Positions 27,804 to 38,097 of a stretch of 64,000 bases of DNA are shown piece after piece. Numbering within the stretch: position 1 is the first letter of the stretch; every line of letters starts with the position of its first letter. Under the pieces are notes generated by a model, which made no database searches, had not been told where the DNA came from, and was given only the letters and a program-made list of their open reading frames with translations. Origin of the DNA: an uncultured Granulosicoccaceae bacterium (GTDB lineage Bacteria; Pseudomonadota; Gammaproteobacteria; Granulosicoccales; Granulosicoccaceae); NCBI GenBank assembly GCA_937951345.1, contig CALFCF010000001.1, positions 53,795 to 117,794 on the forward strand, given 5' to 3'. The translations under genes and the position numbers were made by a program.

Positions 27804-27831
27804 TTTACTACCTTGCGTTCGGGTTTATGAT
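27804..27831 (+). promoter_or_regulatory. candidate hflX promoter, leaderless
   Basis: TTTACT (27804-27809), a 16-bp spacer and TATGAT (27826-27831). Eight bases separate the -10 from the hflX ATG, so the transcript would begin at or next to the start codon. The rest of the 340-bp hfq-hflX gap (27500-27803) shows nothing I can name. Confidence 0.5.
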
Positions 27832-27839
27832 TTTTTGCG

Positions 27840-29186
27840 ATGTTTGAACGGCCATCCTCCGGCGAGCGCGTGTTACTGGTTTTCATAGTAGAACGCGTCG
27901 ACAGCCTGAGAAATATTGAGGATGACCGTAACGAATTTGTTGAACTGGCAACATCTGCCGGGCTTATAGTTACCGATTGTCTTACTTGCAATCGTGACCG
28001 GCCGGACCCACGTTTATACATCGGATCAGGCAAACTGGAAGAGGTTGCAGATGCTGTTCGTATGCATGAAGCGGAAGCCGTGCTCTGCAGTAAGCCTTTG
28101 TCACCCAGTCAGGAACGTAATCTCGAAGCGGAACTCAAAATCCGTGTTCTTGATCGCAATGCGCTGATCCTCGATATATTTGCTCAGCGCGCACGCACCT
28201 TTGAAGGTAAATTACAGGTTGAACTTGCCCAGCTTGTCCACTTGTCGACAAGGCTGGTGCGCGGATGGACTCACCTCGAGCGGCAAAAGGGCGGTATTGG
28301 ATTACGTGGTCCGGGGGAAACGCAGTTAGAGACAGACAGGCGGTTGCTGGCCATACGTGTCAAGACGATACGCCGGCGACTGGAAAAGGTACGCAAGCAG
28401 CGCGAACAGGGGCGGCGCAAGCGCAGCAAGAGCGGGGTGCCGGCAGTGGCAGTAGTTGGTTACACAAACGCCGGAAAATCCACGTTATTTAACCGCCTGA
28501 CCGACGACAAGGTCTATGCAGCCGATCAGCTTTTTGCGACGCTTGACCCGACTTTGCGTCGTCTTGAGCTGGGAGCCGGCCAACACTGTATCATTGCGGA
28601 TACGGTCGGTTTTATCAGCCAGCTTCCGCATGAACTGGTCGATGCTTTTCGCTCTACATTGGTCGAAACCCGCGAAGCAGACTTGCTTTTGCACGTTGTA
28701 GATGCCTCAGATGAGGAAAAGGACCTTAAAATAGAGTCGGTTAACGAGGTATTGGCCGAAATCGGCGCTGGCGATGTGCCGCAATTGTTGGTTTACAACA
28801 AGATTGATCGTGTGTCACTGACTCCTCGTATTGACTATGCGCACCACGAGGCTGACGAGAGTAGGGCCAGTGCGATCTGGCTTTCGGCGCTGACTGGTGC
28901 AGGATTTGCGAAGCTTACTGATGCAATCGGTGGATTACTCGATACCGATCGCATCAAAGGGTGGCTGCATCTTGAGCCGTCTCAGGGCCGTTTGCGAAGT
29001 TTGGTCTATGAAGCGGAAGCTGTAGTGGAAGAATCGGCCCAGCAGGACGGTACGCTGATCATCGAGCTGAATGTCGACCGAATAGTGTTCGAGAGCTGGT
29101 GTAAAAATTTTCCTGAGATTGGCGAAAGATTTTCCCCGGACTCGGCAGATAGTGAAGGAACATGTGGAAGCGGTGGACCGTTGTGA
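27840..29186 (+). CDS. hflX: ribosome-associated GTPase HflX
   Basis: GTPase that splits stalled or heat-damaged 70S ribosomes. 448 residues. The N-terminal domain begins MFERPSSGERVLLV, which aligns with the E. coli start and supports ATG 27840, and includes RDRPDPRLYIGSGKLEEV. The glycine-rich GGIGLRGPGETQLETDRR precedes the G domain: G1 GYTNAGKSTLFN, switch I FATLDPTLRR, G3 DTVGFI, G4 NKID. There is no Shine-Dalgarno sequence and a -10 box lies eight bases before the ATG. hflK follows after 145 bp. Confidence 0.96.
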   Translation: MFERPSSGERVLLVFIVERVDSLRNIEDDRNEFVELATSAGLIVTDCLTCNRDRPDPRLYIGSGKLEEVADAVRMHEAEAVLCSKPLSPSQERNLEAELKIRVLDRNALILDIFAQRARTFEGKLQVELAQLVHLSTRLVRGWTHLERQKGGIGLRGPGETQLETDRRLLAIRVKTIRRRLEKVRKQREQGRRKRSKSGVPAVAVVGYTNAGKSTLFNRLTDDKVYAADQLFATLDPTLRRLELGAGQHCIIADTVGFISQLPHELVDAFRSTLVETREADLLLHVVDASDEEKDLKIESVNEVLAEIGAGDVPQLLVYNKIDRVSLTPRIDYAHHEADESRASAIWLSALTGAGFAKLTDAIGGLLDTDRIKGWLHLEPSQGRLRSLVYEAEAVVEESAQQDGTLIIELNVDRIVFESWCKNFPEIGERFSPDSADSEGTCGSGGPL

Positions 29187-29331
29187 ATGTCGCGTTGTTT
29201 GACCTTCACTATCGGTGCAAGTATCAACTAATATTGAGCATGTTGTGTCATTGTGTGCAACGTACCACGCACACGCGATACACGTGATTTGTTTAACGTA
29301 ACAACCTGTCTAACGACCGGAGCTGGTAACT

Positions 29332-30576
29332 ATGGCTTGGAATGAGCCTGGTGGAAACAATAACAACAACGATCCGTGGGGCAATCGGAATAATTCCGGG
29401 GGGCCTCCTGATCTTGATGAAGTTTTCAAAAACATCAAGAAGAAACTTGACGGGTTGTTCGGTGGCGGCAAGAGCGGTGGCAATAACCCGTTCGGTGAGC
29501 GCAACCAATCCAATGGTGGTGGAAATGGATCAGGTGGTACCTGGGGTTCAGGGGGTGGTATACCCGGAGGTCTGTCGCCGAAACTGATCGGCATAGTCGC
29601 CGCAGTTATCCTCGCGCTCTGGGTATTTTCCGGTTTCTATATATTGCAGCCTGCAGAGCAGGGCGTTATCACCCAGTTCGGCCGCTACAAGAAAACCGTT
29701 GGCAGTGGACTCCACTGGCGTATCCCCTGGCCGGTTCAGAATCTGGAAGTTCTCGATGTCGAGCAAATCCGTTCAGTACGCCTGCGCGATCAACCGATAT
29801 TGACACAAGACGAAAATATCGTTGACGTTGATATGGCTGTGCAATACAAAATTAAGAGCGCTGAAGACTACTTATTTAAAGTTCGCTCTCCTGATTCGAC
29901 ACTCGAAGAGGTGGTCGAGAGCGCAGTCAGGGAAGTCATCGGTCAGACCAACATGGAGCCTGTGTTAACAACCGGGCGTGATGCTGTCGGTGTCAGTACG
30001 CGTTCCAGCGTTCAGGATATTCTCGATACTTACGGCACTGGTATTCAGGTAACTGCGGTTAACCTGGAACGTGCTCAACCACCCGAGCAAGTGCAGGCAG
30101 CTTATTCGGATGCTATCAAGGCACGTGAGGACAAGGAACGCTTTATCAACGAGGCACAGGCTTACAAAAACTCTGTGTTGCCTCAGGCACGTGGTGAAGC
30201 ACAGCAGATCATTGAAGAATCTCTAGCGTACAAGTCTCAGGTTGAGAACGCCGCCGAAGGTGAATCCAGACGTTTTACGTCACTGTACGAGGAGTACAAA
30301 AAAGCGCCAGAGATCACTCGCGACAGACTGTATCTGGAGGCTATGGAATCGGTCTTGTCGAACAGCAGTAAGGTTCTTATGGACGCTGAGGGTGGCAACA
30401 ACCTTATGTACCTGCCGCTTGACAAGTTAATGGAAGGGTCCGGCAGCACAAATAGAACTCAACCTGGCACTTCGTCTTTGCCGGCAACCGGCCCCGCTCC
30501 ATCAACCAGTTTTCCACGTAGCAGCACGGATACGGCGCGCGACACCTTGCGAAGCCGTTCGCGGAGGGCTCAATAA
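29332..30576 (+). CDS. hflK: FtsH protease regulator HflK
   Basis: Membrane SPFH/prohibitin protein that with HflC encloses FtsH and modulates its proteolysis. 414 residues. The N-terminal cytoplasmic tail is Asn/Gly-rich (GGNNNNNDPWGN). One membrane segment follows (LIGIVAAVILALWVFSGFYI, about residues 83-102), then the SPFH domain starting QPAEQGVITQFGRYKKTV and a coiled-coil region ending near LEAMESVLSNSSKVLMDAEG. The stop overlaps the start of hflC by one base (TAATG). Confidence 0.97.
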   Translation: MAWNEPGGNNNNNDPWGNRNNSGGPPDLDEVFKNIKKKLDGLFGGGKSGGNNPFGERNQSNGGGNGSGGTWGSGGGIPGGLSPKLIGIVAAVILALWVFSGFYILQPAEQGVITQFGRYKKTVGSGLHWRIPWPVQNLEVLDVEQIRSVRLRDQPILTQDENIVDVDMAVQYKIKSAEDYLFKVRSPDSTLEEVVESAVREVIGQTNMEPVLTTGRDAVGVSTRSSVQDILDTYGTGIQVTAVNLERAQPPEQVQAAYSDAIKAREDKERFINEAQAYKNSVLPQARGEAQQIIEESLAYKSQVENAAEGESRRFTSLYEEYKKAPEITRDRLYLEAMESVLSNSSKVLMDAEGGNNLMYLPLDKLMEGSGSTNRTQPGTSSLPATGPAPSTSFPRSSTDTARDTLRSRSRRAQ

Positions 30577-31457
30577 TGTTGAAACGCTTACCAGCTTCTA
30601 TGTGGTTAATTCTGGCGGCCGTCCTGTTTTTCCTGTTGTCGTCAATCTTTTTCGTTGTCAACGAAAAAGAGAAGGCAATAAAACTGCGACTCGGTTCGGT
30701 CGTTCGTGCCGAGTATGGTCCGGGTCTGCACTTCAAACTACCCATTATCGAAAATGTGCGTAAGTTTGACAGTCGCATCCTGACCCTTGATTTACCACCT
30801 GAAAGGGTTCTCACGAGCGAGAATAAAAACGTTATCGTTGATTCGTTTGTTAAGTGGCGAATAGTTGATACTGAAGAGTATCTGGTGTCACTGCGTGGTG
30901 ATGAACGGCTGGTTAATTTCCGTTTAACGGAATTTATTCGCAACGGCGTCAAAGACGCATTCGGTAATCGCACGGTGCAACAGGTTGTGTCGTCACAGCG
31001 CACGGAATTGATGAACGAGATACGTGAATCAGTGAACTCGGAGACATCCAATCTCGGTATCCATGTAGAGGATGTGCGGATTAAAAAAGTCGAACTGCCT
31101 GAAGACGTACGAGAGTCTGTTTATCAACGGATGGAAAAGGAGCGTGCGGCGATAGCGCGGGAAATACGCTCAGAAGGTGAAGAGCTTGCTAAAAAGATTC
31201 GTGCAGAGGCTGACCGGGTACGCGCAGAAACCATCGCCAAAGCCTACAGTGAATCGGAGCAAAACCGTGGTCGGGGCGATGCTGAATCAGCACGTGTATA
31301 CGCTGAAGCCTATACAAAAGATCCGGAATTCTACCGACTGTACAGAAGCCTTAATGCGTATCGCGAGGCATTCAACGGCCCCGGTGACGTGTTGATCCTG
31401 CAACCGGATTCTGAATTTTTCAACTACTTCAACGATCCGGCAGCCCGGCTAAAGTAA
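30576..31457 (+). CDS. hflC: FtsH protease regulator HflC
   Basis: Partner of HflK. 293 residues: an N-terminal membrane anchor (WLILAAVLFFLLSSIFFVV), the SPFH domain (NEKEKAIKLRLGSVVRAEYG, then PGLHFKLPIIENVRKFDSR), an Arg/Glu-rich coiled coil (EGEELAKKIRAEADRVRAET) and the conserved DPEFYRLYRSLNAYREAF near the end. It is translationally coupled to hflK by the one-base overlap. Confidence 0.97.
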   Translation: MLKRLPASMWLILAAVLFFLLSSIFFVVNEKEKAIKLRLGSVVRAEYGPGLHFKLPIIENVRKFDSRILTLDLPPERVLTSENKNVIVDSFVKWRIVDTEEYLVSLRGDERLVNFRLTEFIRNGVKDAFGNRTVQQVVSSQRTELMNEIRESVNSETSNLGIHVEDVRIKKVELPEDVRESVYQRMEKERAAIAREIRSEGEELAKKIRAEADRVRAETIAKAYSESEQNRGRGDAESARVYAEAYTKDPEFYRLYRSLNAYREAFNGPGDVLILQPDSEFFNYFNDPAARLK

Positions 31458-31466
31458 TTATTCGCT

Positions 31467-31487
31467 GCACCGGCACACTGCCGGTGC
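31467..31487 (+). terminator. hairpin after hflC
   Basis: A perfect 9-bp stem, GCACCGGCA (31467-31475) with TGCCGGTGC (31479-31487), around a three-base loop, 10 bp after the hflC stop. No T-tract follows, so it may end or stabilise the hflKC message rather than fully terminate it. Confidence 0.5.
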
Positions 31488-31554
31488 GTGCCAACGCTGT
31501 GCCTCACTCCGATCAACAGCAAGACCTGGACATATCCCGGGAAACGTCAGCCGC

Positions 31555-31746
31555 ATGACTGAAATACTCACCGCTCTTGCGCTCGTCATGGTCATTGAAG
31601 GCATCTTGCCAACACTGAGTCCGCACACATTCAAACAGGCAATGGGGCGGATACTTCAAATGCCGGCAGCGAACCTTCGTGTATATGGTCTTGTATTGAT
31701 GGCAGCAGGCGCACTGTTGTTGTATCTGGTGCGTCACAGTGGGTGA
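31555..31746 (+). CDS. DUF2065 family small membrane protein (YjeT-like)
   Basis: 63 residues with two membrane segments (TALALVMVIEGILPTL and VYGLVLMAAGALLLYLV) around FKQAMGRILQMPAANLR, the DUF2065 signature. In many gammaproteobacteria this gene sits between hflC and purA, exactly as here. The function is unknown. Confidence 0.85.
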   Translation: MTEILTALALVMVIEGILPTLSPHTFKQAMGRILQMPAANLRVYGLVLMAAGALLLYLVRHSG

Positions 31747-31807
31747 CAACTACCGCCTCACGCTGCATAGTTGCAGTGTGGTAACTGTTACTAATATTTC
31801 TCAATAA

Positions 31808-33115
<1,308 letters not shown>

Positions 33116-33162
33116 CAACCGGGCGGTGTACTTGTACATTCCCGCAACTGTTCCATCCCCAT

Positions 33163-33249
33163 GCCGAGGTGGCGGAATTGGTAGACGCGCTAGCTTCAGG
33201 TGCTAGTGGGGGTAACCCCGTGGAGGTTCAAGTCCTCTTCTCGGCACCA
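33163..33249 (+). tRNA. tRNA-Leu (anticodon CAG)
   Basis: An 87-nt class II tRNA with CCA encoded. Acceptor arms GCCGAGG and the 3' CTCGGC/ACCA pair. The D loop has GGAATTGGTAGACGCG. The anticodon stem CTAGC/GCTAG encloses TTCAGGT, giving anticodon CAG. A long variable arm (GGGGGTAACCCC) is typical of leucine tRNAs, and the T arm has GGTTCAAGTCC. It lies between purA and rnr. Confidence 0.95.
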
Positions 33250-33281
33250 CATAGACATTAAAATTTTTAGCATGCAATAGC

Positions 33282-33345
33282 GGTGCTTGGGGGTTTAACC
33301 CCGCCCTGGCCGGTCGCGAAGTTTCAAGTCCTCTTCTCGGCACCA
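33282..33345 (+). pseudogene. decayed copy of the tRNA-Leu 3' half
   Basis: Bases 33323-33345 repeat exactly the last 23 nt of the tRNA-Leu (33227-33249), through CCA. Upstream, GGTGCTTGGGGGTTTAACCCC (33282-33302) mirrors the anticodon 3' side and variable arm with changes and an insertion. The 5' half is absent, so no functional tRNA can form. It could be a degraded tandem tRNA, or an att-like scar left by an integrated element. Confidence 0.75.
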
Positions 33346-33570
33346 TACATCTCCTATTTATTTCCATACCCCACAAGCTGGCGCGAATAGGGGGCACACG
33401 GTTTCAAAGCGCCCGGGTAGTCGTTTCAGGATCGGGACGCACCTGTCTTTCTCATTTCGCTACACTTTAACTATCGCGCAAGTGTTGATGCCTCGCCGTG
33501 ATGCTTTGTGGATTTTGATGCCACGGCTACCGGTATGCGTTGTCTGCAACGATACAAACCGGAAATCTTG

Positions 33571-36144
33571 ATGAAAACCAAGCAATTACAACCCAGCCGC
33601 AAAAAAGCTGGCACTCGTTCGGATGCACAAGGATCTGAGCGCGCCAGTTCGCCTGCACGCGCTGCCAGCAAAAAGAAGAAAAATACCAAAAAATCCCGGG
33701 CGGCTCGAAAGAAAGGCACCCCGAAACCAAAGCGCAAAGAATCAGAAAAAGTCAGTCAGGGTAAAAAGAAGAAGTCGACTGCAAAGAAGAAGTCGGCTGC
33801 AGGAAAAACTGCCAAGCAGAACCGCTCACGCACGAAGAAGATAGCATCGCGTAAGAATCGCGCAAGCGAAGATAAAAAGAAGAAATCACAGAATAAAAAA
33901 CACCAGACGACGGAAAACGCAACGGAATATGCCTTCGAGATTGCCGGGCGGGACGATATTCTGGCATTTCTTGCGCAACATGGTGCACCGGTTGATCTCG
34001 AATCGTTGCGTGAGCATTTTGGTTACGCTATCGATTCCGAACAAGCAGAAGCCTTGCGCAGACGGCTGCGCGCAATGTGTCGAGACGCTCAGTTAATCCG
34101 CAACCGAGCAAAAGCTTATGTACCTGTTAGCAGCAGCGATCTGGTTGCTGGTTTTATCTCTGCAAATGCGGCCGGGTATGGATTTGTTGTTTGTGATGAT
34201 GATCAATCGGATGTGTACCTGCATGCCGCTCAGATGCGCCAGGTTTTGCACGGCGACAAGGTGGTTGTTTGTATCACCGGCACCGATCACAAAGGCCGTC
34301 GTGAGGGTCGCGTAACGGATGTCGTTGAACGGGCCCATAAAACGCTCGTGGGGCGCCTGATCGTAGAGCCGGGAGTGGTCTTTGTCAGACCGGAGAACAA
34401 TCGTATCCACCTTGATTTCCTGGTCGATGCGCAATCGCTGGGTGATGCACAAAACGGTGACATGGTGGTGATTGATATTGTTGAACAACCGACGCGTAAA
34501 CACCCGCCGGTCGGACGCATAATATCAGTACTGGGCCAGCATCTTGAGCCCGGTATGGAAATCGACGTGGCTCTACACAATCACGGCATCCCTTACGAAT
34601 GGCCGGGCGCGGTTACAAAACAAGCTTCGCGGTTTGGCGATAAACCCGGTGAACGTGACAAAGACGACCGGCGCGACGTTACGCGACTGCCACTTGTCAC
34701 TATTGATGGTGAAGATGCACGAGACTTTGATGATGCCGTTTACTGCGAACGTGCAGATGATGGGAAGGGGTGGCGACTTTATGTTGCGATCGCCGATGTC
34801 TCTCACTATGTTCAGCCCGACAGTCCAATCGACAGCGAAGCGTTGCTTAGAGGCACATCGGTTTATTTCCCTGAGCATGTGGTGCCGATGTTGCCGGAAA
34901 CACTATCGAACGGGCTGTGCTCACTGAATCCGGATGTCGAACGGCTGTGCATGTTATGTGTAATGTCTTTGGACAATGAAGGCAATCTGAAACGCAGCAG
35001 ATTTCAGCGAGCGGTTATGCGTTCGCATGCGCGCCTGACTTACACAGAAGTTGCCGCCATGATTGAGACGCATGACGCAGACCTTCGTCAGCAGCATGCG
35101 AAACTGCTACCTCATCTTGAAAACTTACACGCGCTCTATCAGTTGTTGTCTGATAAACGACAGCAACGCGGTTGTATAGAGTTCGATAGCAAGGAAACAC
35201 GCTTTGAGTTTGATGCGAACCGGAAAATCGAGGCGATTGTGCCTGTTCATCGCAACGTTGCGCATCGCATGATTGAAGAATGCATGATAACCGCCAATGT
35301 TGCAGCCGCTGCTTTTTTGTCCAAGCATCGGGTACCCGCCTTGTATCGGGTTCATTTTGGTCCCACCAAAGACAGGTTGGAAGATTTGCGGGCATTTCTG
35401 GCGCTTCGTGGTCTTGAACTCGGTGGTGGTGATAAGCCGACAACCGGTGACTTGGCGGAAGTCGCTCGCCAGGCGAGCGCTTTGCCTGATGCCCGAATCG
35501 TGCACACAGTTTTGCTGCGCTCTATGCAGGCGGCAGTCTATCAGCCGGCCTGCGACGGGCATTTTGGTTTGGCCCTTGATCATTACGCGCACTTCACCTC
35601 GCCGATACGCCGTTATCCCGATCTGCTGGTACACCGCGCGATTGCGCATGTGATTGATGGAGGCAGCGCTGCCAACTATCCGCTATCGCAAACGACAATG
35701 ACGCAATTGGGCGAGAGTTGCTCCATGACTGAACGTCGTGCAGAGGAGGCAACGCGTGATGTGGCGAGCTGGCTGAAGTGCGAGTACATGTCACATCGAA
35801 TTGGCGAAACGTTTGCCGGTGTCGTGGCATCGGTCACTTCATTCGGTCTGTTTATTCAGATCGAGGAGTTACAGATCGACGGACTGGCGCATGTGTCGAC
35901 GCTGGGTTCTGACTATTTTCACTTCGATTCGGCAGCGCTGACGCTCACTGGAGAACGCACAGGCACCCAGTTTCGTCTGGGGGATCTTCTGACGGTTGAG
36001 GTCACTGACGTTAATATGGCTGAGCGCAAGATAGATTTTGAACTACGAGATGTTACTGTGGGCCGAGGTAAAAAGCGCCGGGCGCCGGCCGAGCGAGGCG
36101 GAGCAAAGCGCACTTCGCGGCGATCTAAACGGAAACACAAATGA
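33571..36144 (+). CDS. rnr: ribonuclease R with Lys-rich N-terminal tail
   Basis: Processive 3'-5' exoribonuclease for structured RNA and rRNA quality control. Domain order: a basic low-complexity tail (about 105 residues; KKKKNTKKSRAARKK, GKKKKSTAKKK); a helix-turn-helix and cold-shock part (GRDDILAFLAQHGAPV, ANAAGYGFVVCDDDQSDVYL); the RNB catalytic domain with DGEDARDFDDAVYCE; the S1 domain (FAGVVASVTSFGLFIQIE); and a short basic C-terminus. I place the start at ATG 33571, with GGAAA six bases upstream, giving 857 residues. The frame is open to GTG 33508. E. coli RNase R has its basic tail at the C-terminus, so the large N-terminal tail is unusual. The stop overlaps rlmB. Confidence 0.94.
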   Translation: MKTKQLQPSRKKAGTRSDAQGSERASSPARAASKKKKNTKKSRAARKKGTPKPKRKESEKVSQGKKKKSTAKKKSAAGKTAKQNRSRTKKIASRKNRASEDKKKKSQNKKHQTTENATEYAFEIAGRDDILAFLAQHGAPVDLESLREHFGYAIDSEQAEALRRRLRAMCRDAQLIRNRAKAYVPVSSSDLVAGFISANAAGYGFVVCDDDQSDVYLHAAQMRQVLHGDKVVVCITGTDHKGRREGRVTDVVERAHKTLVGRLIVEPGVVFVRPENNRIHLDFLVDAQSLGDAQNGDMVVIDIVEQPTRKHPPVGRIISVLGQHLEPGMEIDVALHNHGIPYEWPGAVTKQASRFGDKPGERDKDDRRDVTRLPLVTIDGEDARDFDDAVYCERADDGKGWRLYVAIADVSHYVQPDSPIDSEALLRGTSVYFPEHVVPMLPETLSNGLCSLNPDVERLCMLCVMSLDNEGNLKRSRFQRAVMRSHARLTYTEVAAMIETHDADLRQQHAKLLPHLENLHALYQLLSDKRQQRGCIEFDSKETRFEFDANRKIEAIVPVHRNVAHRMIEECMITANVAAAAFLSKHRVPALYRVHFGPTKDRLEDLRAFLALRGLELGGGDKPTTGDLAEVARQASALPDARIVHTVLLRSMQAAVYQPACDGHFGLALDHYAHFTSPIRRYPDLLVHRAIAHVIDGGSAANYPLSQTTMTQLGESCSMTERRAEEATRDVASWLKCEYMSHRIGETFAGVVASVTSFGLFIQIEELQIDGLAHVSTLGSDYFHFDSAALTLTGERTGTQFRLGDLLTVEVTDVNMAERKIDFELRDVTVGRGKKRRAPAERGGAKRTSRRSKRKHK

Positions 36145-36902
36145 GCAAACGATCACCGCGTGGCAACCTGTTGCTTTATGGCACGCACCCGGTGGAAGCC
36201 GTCTTGCAGCATACCCCTGCTGCGGTTGAGGTGGTGTATCTCTCTGATCGGCTCGGGGCGCAGGCCCGGCAGCATTGGACCCGACTTGCGACCGAACAAT
36301 CGGTGGCGGTGCGTGAAGTCAATTCTGACTGGTTTGCACGTGAACTCCCCGGGTTGCCACATCAGAAGATCGCTGCTGACTACCGTCAGGTTGCACCACG
36401 GGATTTGCAGTGGCTTATGGGCTGGTTGGAAAATCACACAGCACCAACGTGCCTGTTAGCGCTGGACGGTATTCAGGATCCGCAAAACTTCGGCGCCTGC
36501 CTGCGTGTTGCTGAGGCACTGGGCGTAACCGCCGTGCTGTACCCGCGCGCTCAGCAGGCTGCGCTGAACGCCACTGTGTACAAGGTCTCTGCTGGTGCTG
36601 CGGCGCTTATAACACTGGTTGAAGTGGCAAATCTCTCCCGTGCTCTGCGCCAGCTGCAAACAGCGGAATTCTGGGTCTACGGCGCTGCAGGGGAGGCTTC
36701 TACCGCGCTGCAGGAGGTAGAGTTCGCCACACGGTCGGTTATTGTTATGGGTACGGAGGGCGAGGGTCTCAGGATGAACACGCGTGATCAGTGTGACCAG
36801 CTGTTTGCCATTCGCATGATTGGCAAGACCAGCAGTTTGAATGTCTCGGTTGCGACCGGAATTGCGTTACACCAGGTGCAGCTGGCGCAGGCCGGACGCT
36901 AG
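36141..36902 (+). CDS. rlmB: 23S rRNA (guanosine-2'-O-)-methyltransferase RlmB
   Basis: SPOUT (TrmH-type) enzyme that 2'-O-methylates G2251 of 23S rRNA. 253 residues. The N-terminal L7Ae-like substrate domain begins LLYGTHPVEAVLQHTP. The knotted catalytic domain has LDGIQDPQNFGACLRVAEAL, IVMGTEGEGLR and SLNVSVATGIALHQ, the three family motifs. It starts inside the end of rnr (4-base overlap), the standard rnr-rlmB coupling. Confidence 0.96.
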   Translation: MSKRSPRGNLLLYGTHPVEAVLQHTPAAVEVVYLSDRLGAQARQHWTRLATEQSVAVREVNSDWFARELPGLPHQKIAADYRQVAPRDLQWLMGWLENHTAPTCLLALDGIQDPQNFGACLRVAEALGVTAVLYPRAQQAALNATVYKVSAGAAALITLVEVANLSRALRQLQTAEFWVYGAAGEASTALQEVEFATRSVIVMGTEGEGLRMNTRDQCDQLFAIRMIGKTSSLNVSVATGIALHQVQLAQAGR

Positions 36903-37045
36903 CCCTTAACCCGCCCCGGAGTCCGCTTTCCGTCTCGTCTCAGCCGAAATGCGCGAATTTCAGTCCGGTACTCGTTTGCAGGCGGTGGTGGCGGTGCCGG
37001 CATGGGTATTCGAGAGAATTCGCAGCTCGCTTCATGAGCAAGATC

Positions 37046-37054
37046 TGATATAAT
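37046..37054 (+). promoter_or_regulatory. extended -10 promoter of the rpsF operon
   Basis: TGATATAAT, a perfect extended -10 (TGnTATAAT; the hexamer is 37049-37054). The -35 region is weak, as expected for this class. Transcription should start near 37061, giving a leader of about 97 nt before rpsF. Confidence 0.65.
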
Positions 37055-37076
37055 TCCACGGCTAAACCAACCAATA

Positions 37077-37152
37077 CTCCTTGTCACGTCTGGATCGGAG
37101 CACACCTGATGTCAGGTTTGTTCGACGAACGGCTGGCAAAACCCGTAAGGAG
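37077..37152 (+). promoter_or_regulatory. rpsF leader with candidate anti-Shine-Dalgarno pairing
   Basis: CTCCTTGT (37077-37084) can pair with GTAAGGAG (37145-37152), which contains the rpsF Shine-Dalgarno AAGGAG: six Watson-Crick pairs plus two wobbles. Between them lie CCTGA/TCAGG and GTTCG/CGAAC repeats. Gammaproteobacterial rpsF leaders are known to bind S6:S18 for autoregulation. I cannot confirm that exact motif by eye. Confidence 0.45.
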
Positions 37153-37157
37153 ATCAA

Positions 37158-37607
37158 GTGAGACACTACGAAATCGTATTTCTGGTCCATCCGGATCAGA
37201 GTGAGCAGGTGCCTGCGATGGTGGAACGATACCGCGGCATCATCGAAGGCGAAAAAGGCATTATTCATCGACAGGAAGACTGGGGTCGAAGACAACTTGC
37301 TTATCCCATCAACAAGATCTACAAAGCGCATTACATTCTGCTGAACGTGGAGTGCGAGAAATCTGCACTGGACGAACTCACCAGCGCATTCCGTTTTAAT
37401 GATGCTGTAATTCGTCACATGGTCATGAAAATGGACAAAGCTGTGACCTCTCCATCTTTACTGATCAAGAAGGAAGAGCAGGCCGGTGAAGACAAAGGCA
37501 AACCTGCGCGCGAGAGTTCCGATGCATCCGATACCGCTGATGCGGCCGGACCTGATACTGCTGAAGCTGGTGAATCAGCTACCGCTGATGTGGCTGGCGC
37601 CGAATAA
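37158..37607 (+). CDS. rpsF: 30S ribosomal protein S6
   Basis: 149 residues. The core starts [20 protein letters not shown] and includes [26 protein letters not shown] and [17 protein letters not shown]. The C-terminal 45 residues are an acidic Ala/Asp/Glu-rich tail, longer than in E. coli S6, which itself is modified by glutamate addition. The start is GTG 37158, set by AAGGAG five bases upstream. rpsR follows after 252 bp; priB, often between them, is absent. Confidence 0.97.
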   Translation: MRHYEIVFLVHPDQSEQVPAMVERYRGIIEGEKGIIHRQEDWGRRQLAYPINKIYKAHYILLNVECEKSALDELTSAFRFNDAVIRHMVMKMDKAVTSPSLLIKKEEQAGEDKGKPARESSDASDTADAAGPDTAEAGESATADVAGAE

Positions 37608-37859
37608 GGCTGCTGCCGGGTAGGGCTATCGCTGAGCAGGTTGTTTAGCTCCTTTAGGTTTGAAGCCACCTTGGTTGGCTGTCCAATCTATAGCGGGTTT
37701 TGGCATTGGCTGATGCGGATAACACATCGGTCAGTTATCACGAGCTAAAACTGTAAGCAAAACGACTGAAGTTGGCGCGAATCGATGTAGTCGCACGCAG
37801 CACATCAAGCGTTAAGCGTACATCTCCAAACAAACACGATTGAACAAACAGGTAAAATC

Positions 37860-38084
37860 ATGTCCAGATATTTCCGCAGACGTAAATACTGCCGGTTTAC
37901 CGCTGAAGGGATCACTGAAATCGATTACAAGGATATCGAACTCCTCAAGGGATTCATCACGGAAACCGGAAAAATTGTGCCTAGTCGAATTACAGGCACC
38001 AAGGCGCGCTATCAGCGCCAACTGGCAACAGCAATAAAACGTTCTCGCTACATAGCGTTGTTGCCGTACACTGATCAGCATTAA
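37860..38084 (+). CDS. rpsR: 30S ribosomal protein S18
   Basis: 74 residues with the conserved [34 protein letters not shown] and [21 protein letters not shown]18 pairs with S6 on the platform of the 30S subunit. The single Cys near the N-terminus is the usual one. The 252-bp gap before it (37608-37859) holds no gene and no clear promoter that I can identify. A small inverted-repeat element begins 14 bp after the stop. Confidence 0.97.
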   Translation: MSRYFRRRKYCRFTAEGITEIDYKDIELLKGFITETGKIVPSRITGTKARYQRQLATAIKRSRYIALLPYTDQH

Positions 38085-38097
38085 TCCGTAAAGATAC

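Noticed and set aside
33203..33397. Small minus-strand open frame with VPRRGLEP-type repeats
   Set aside because: It is antisense to tRNA-Leu and its 3' duplicate. This peptide is a known artefact of translating tRNA-Leu regions; the repeat in it only reflects the duplicated tRNA end.
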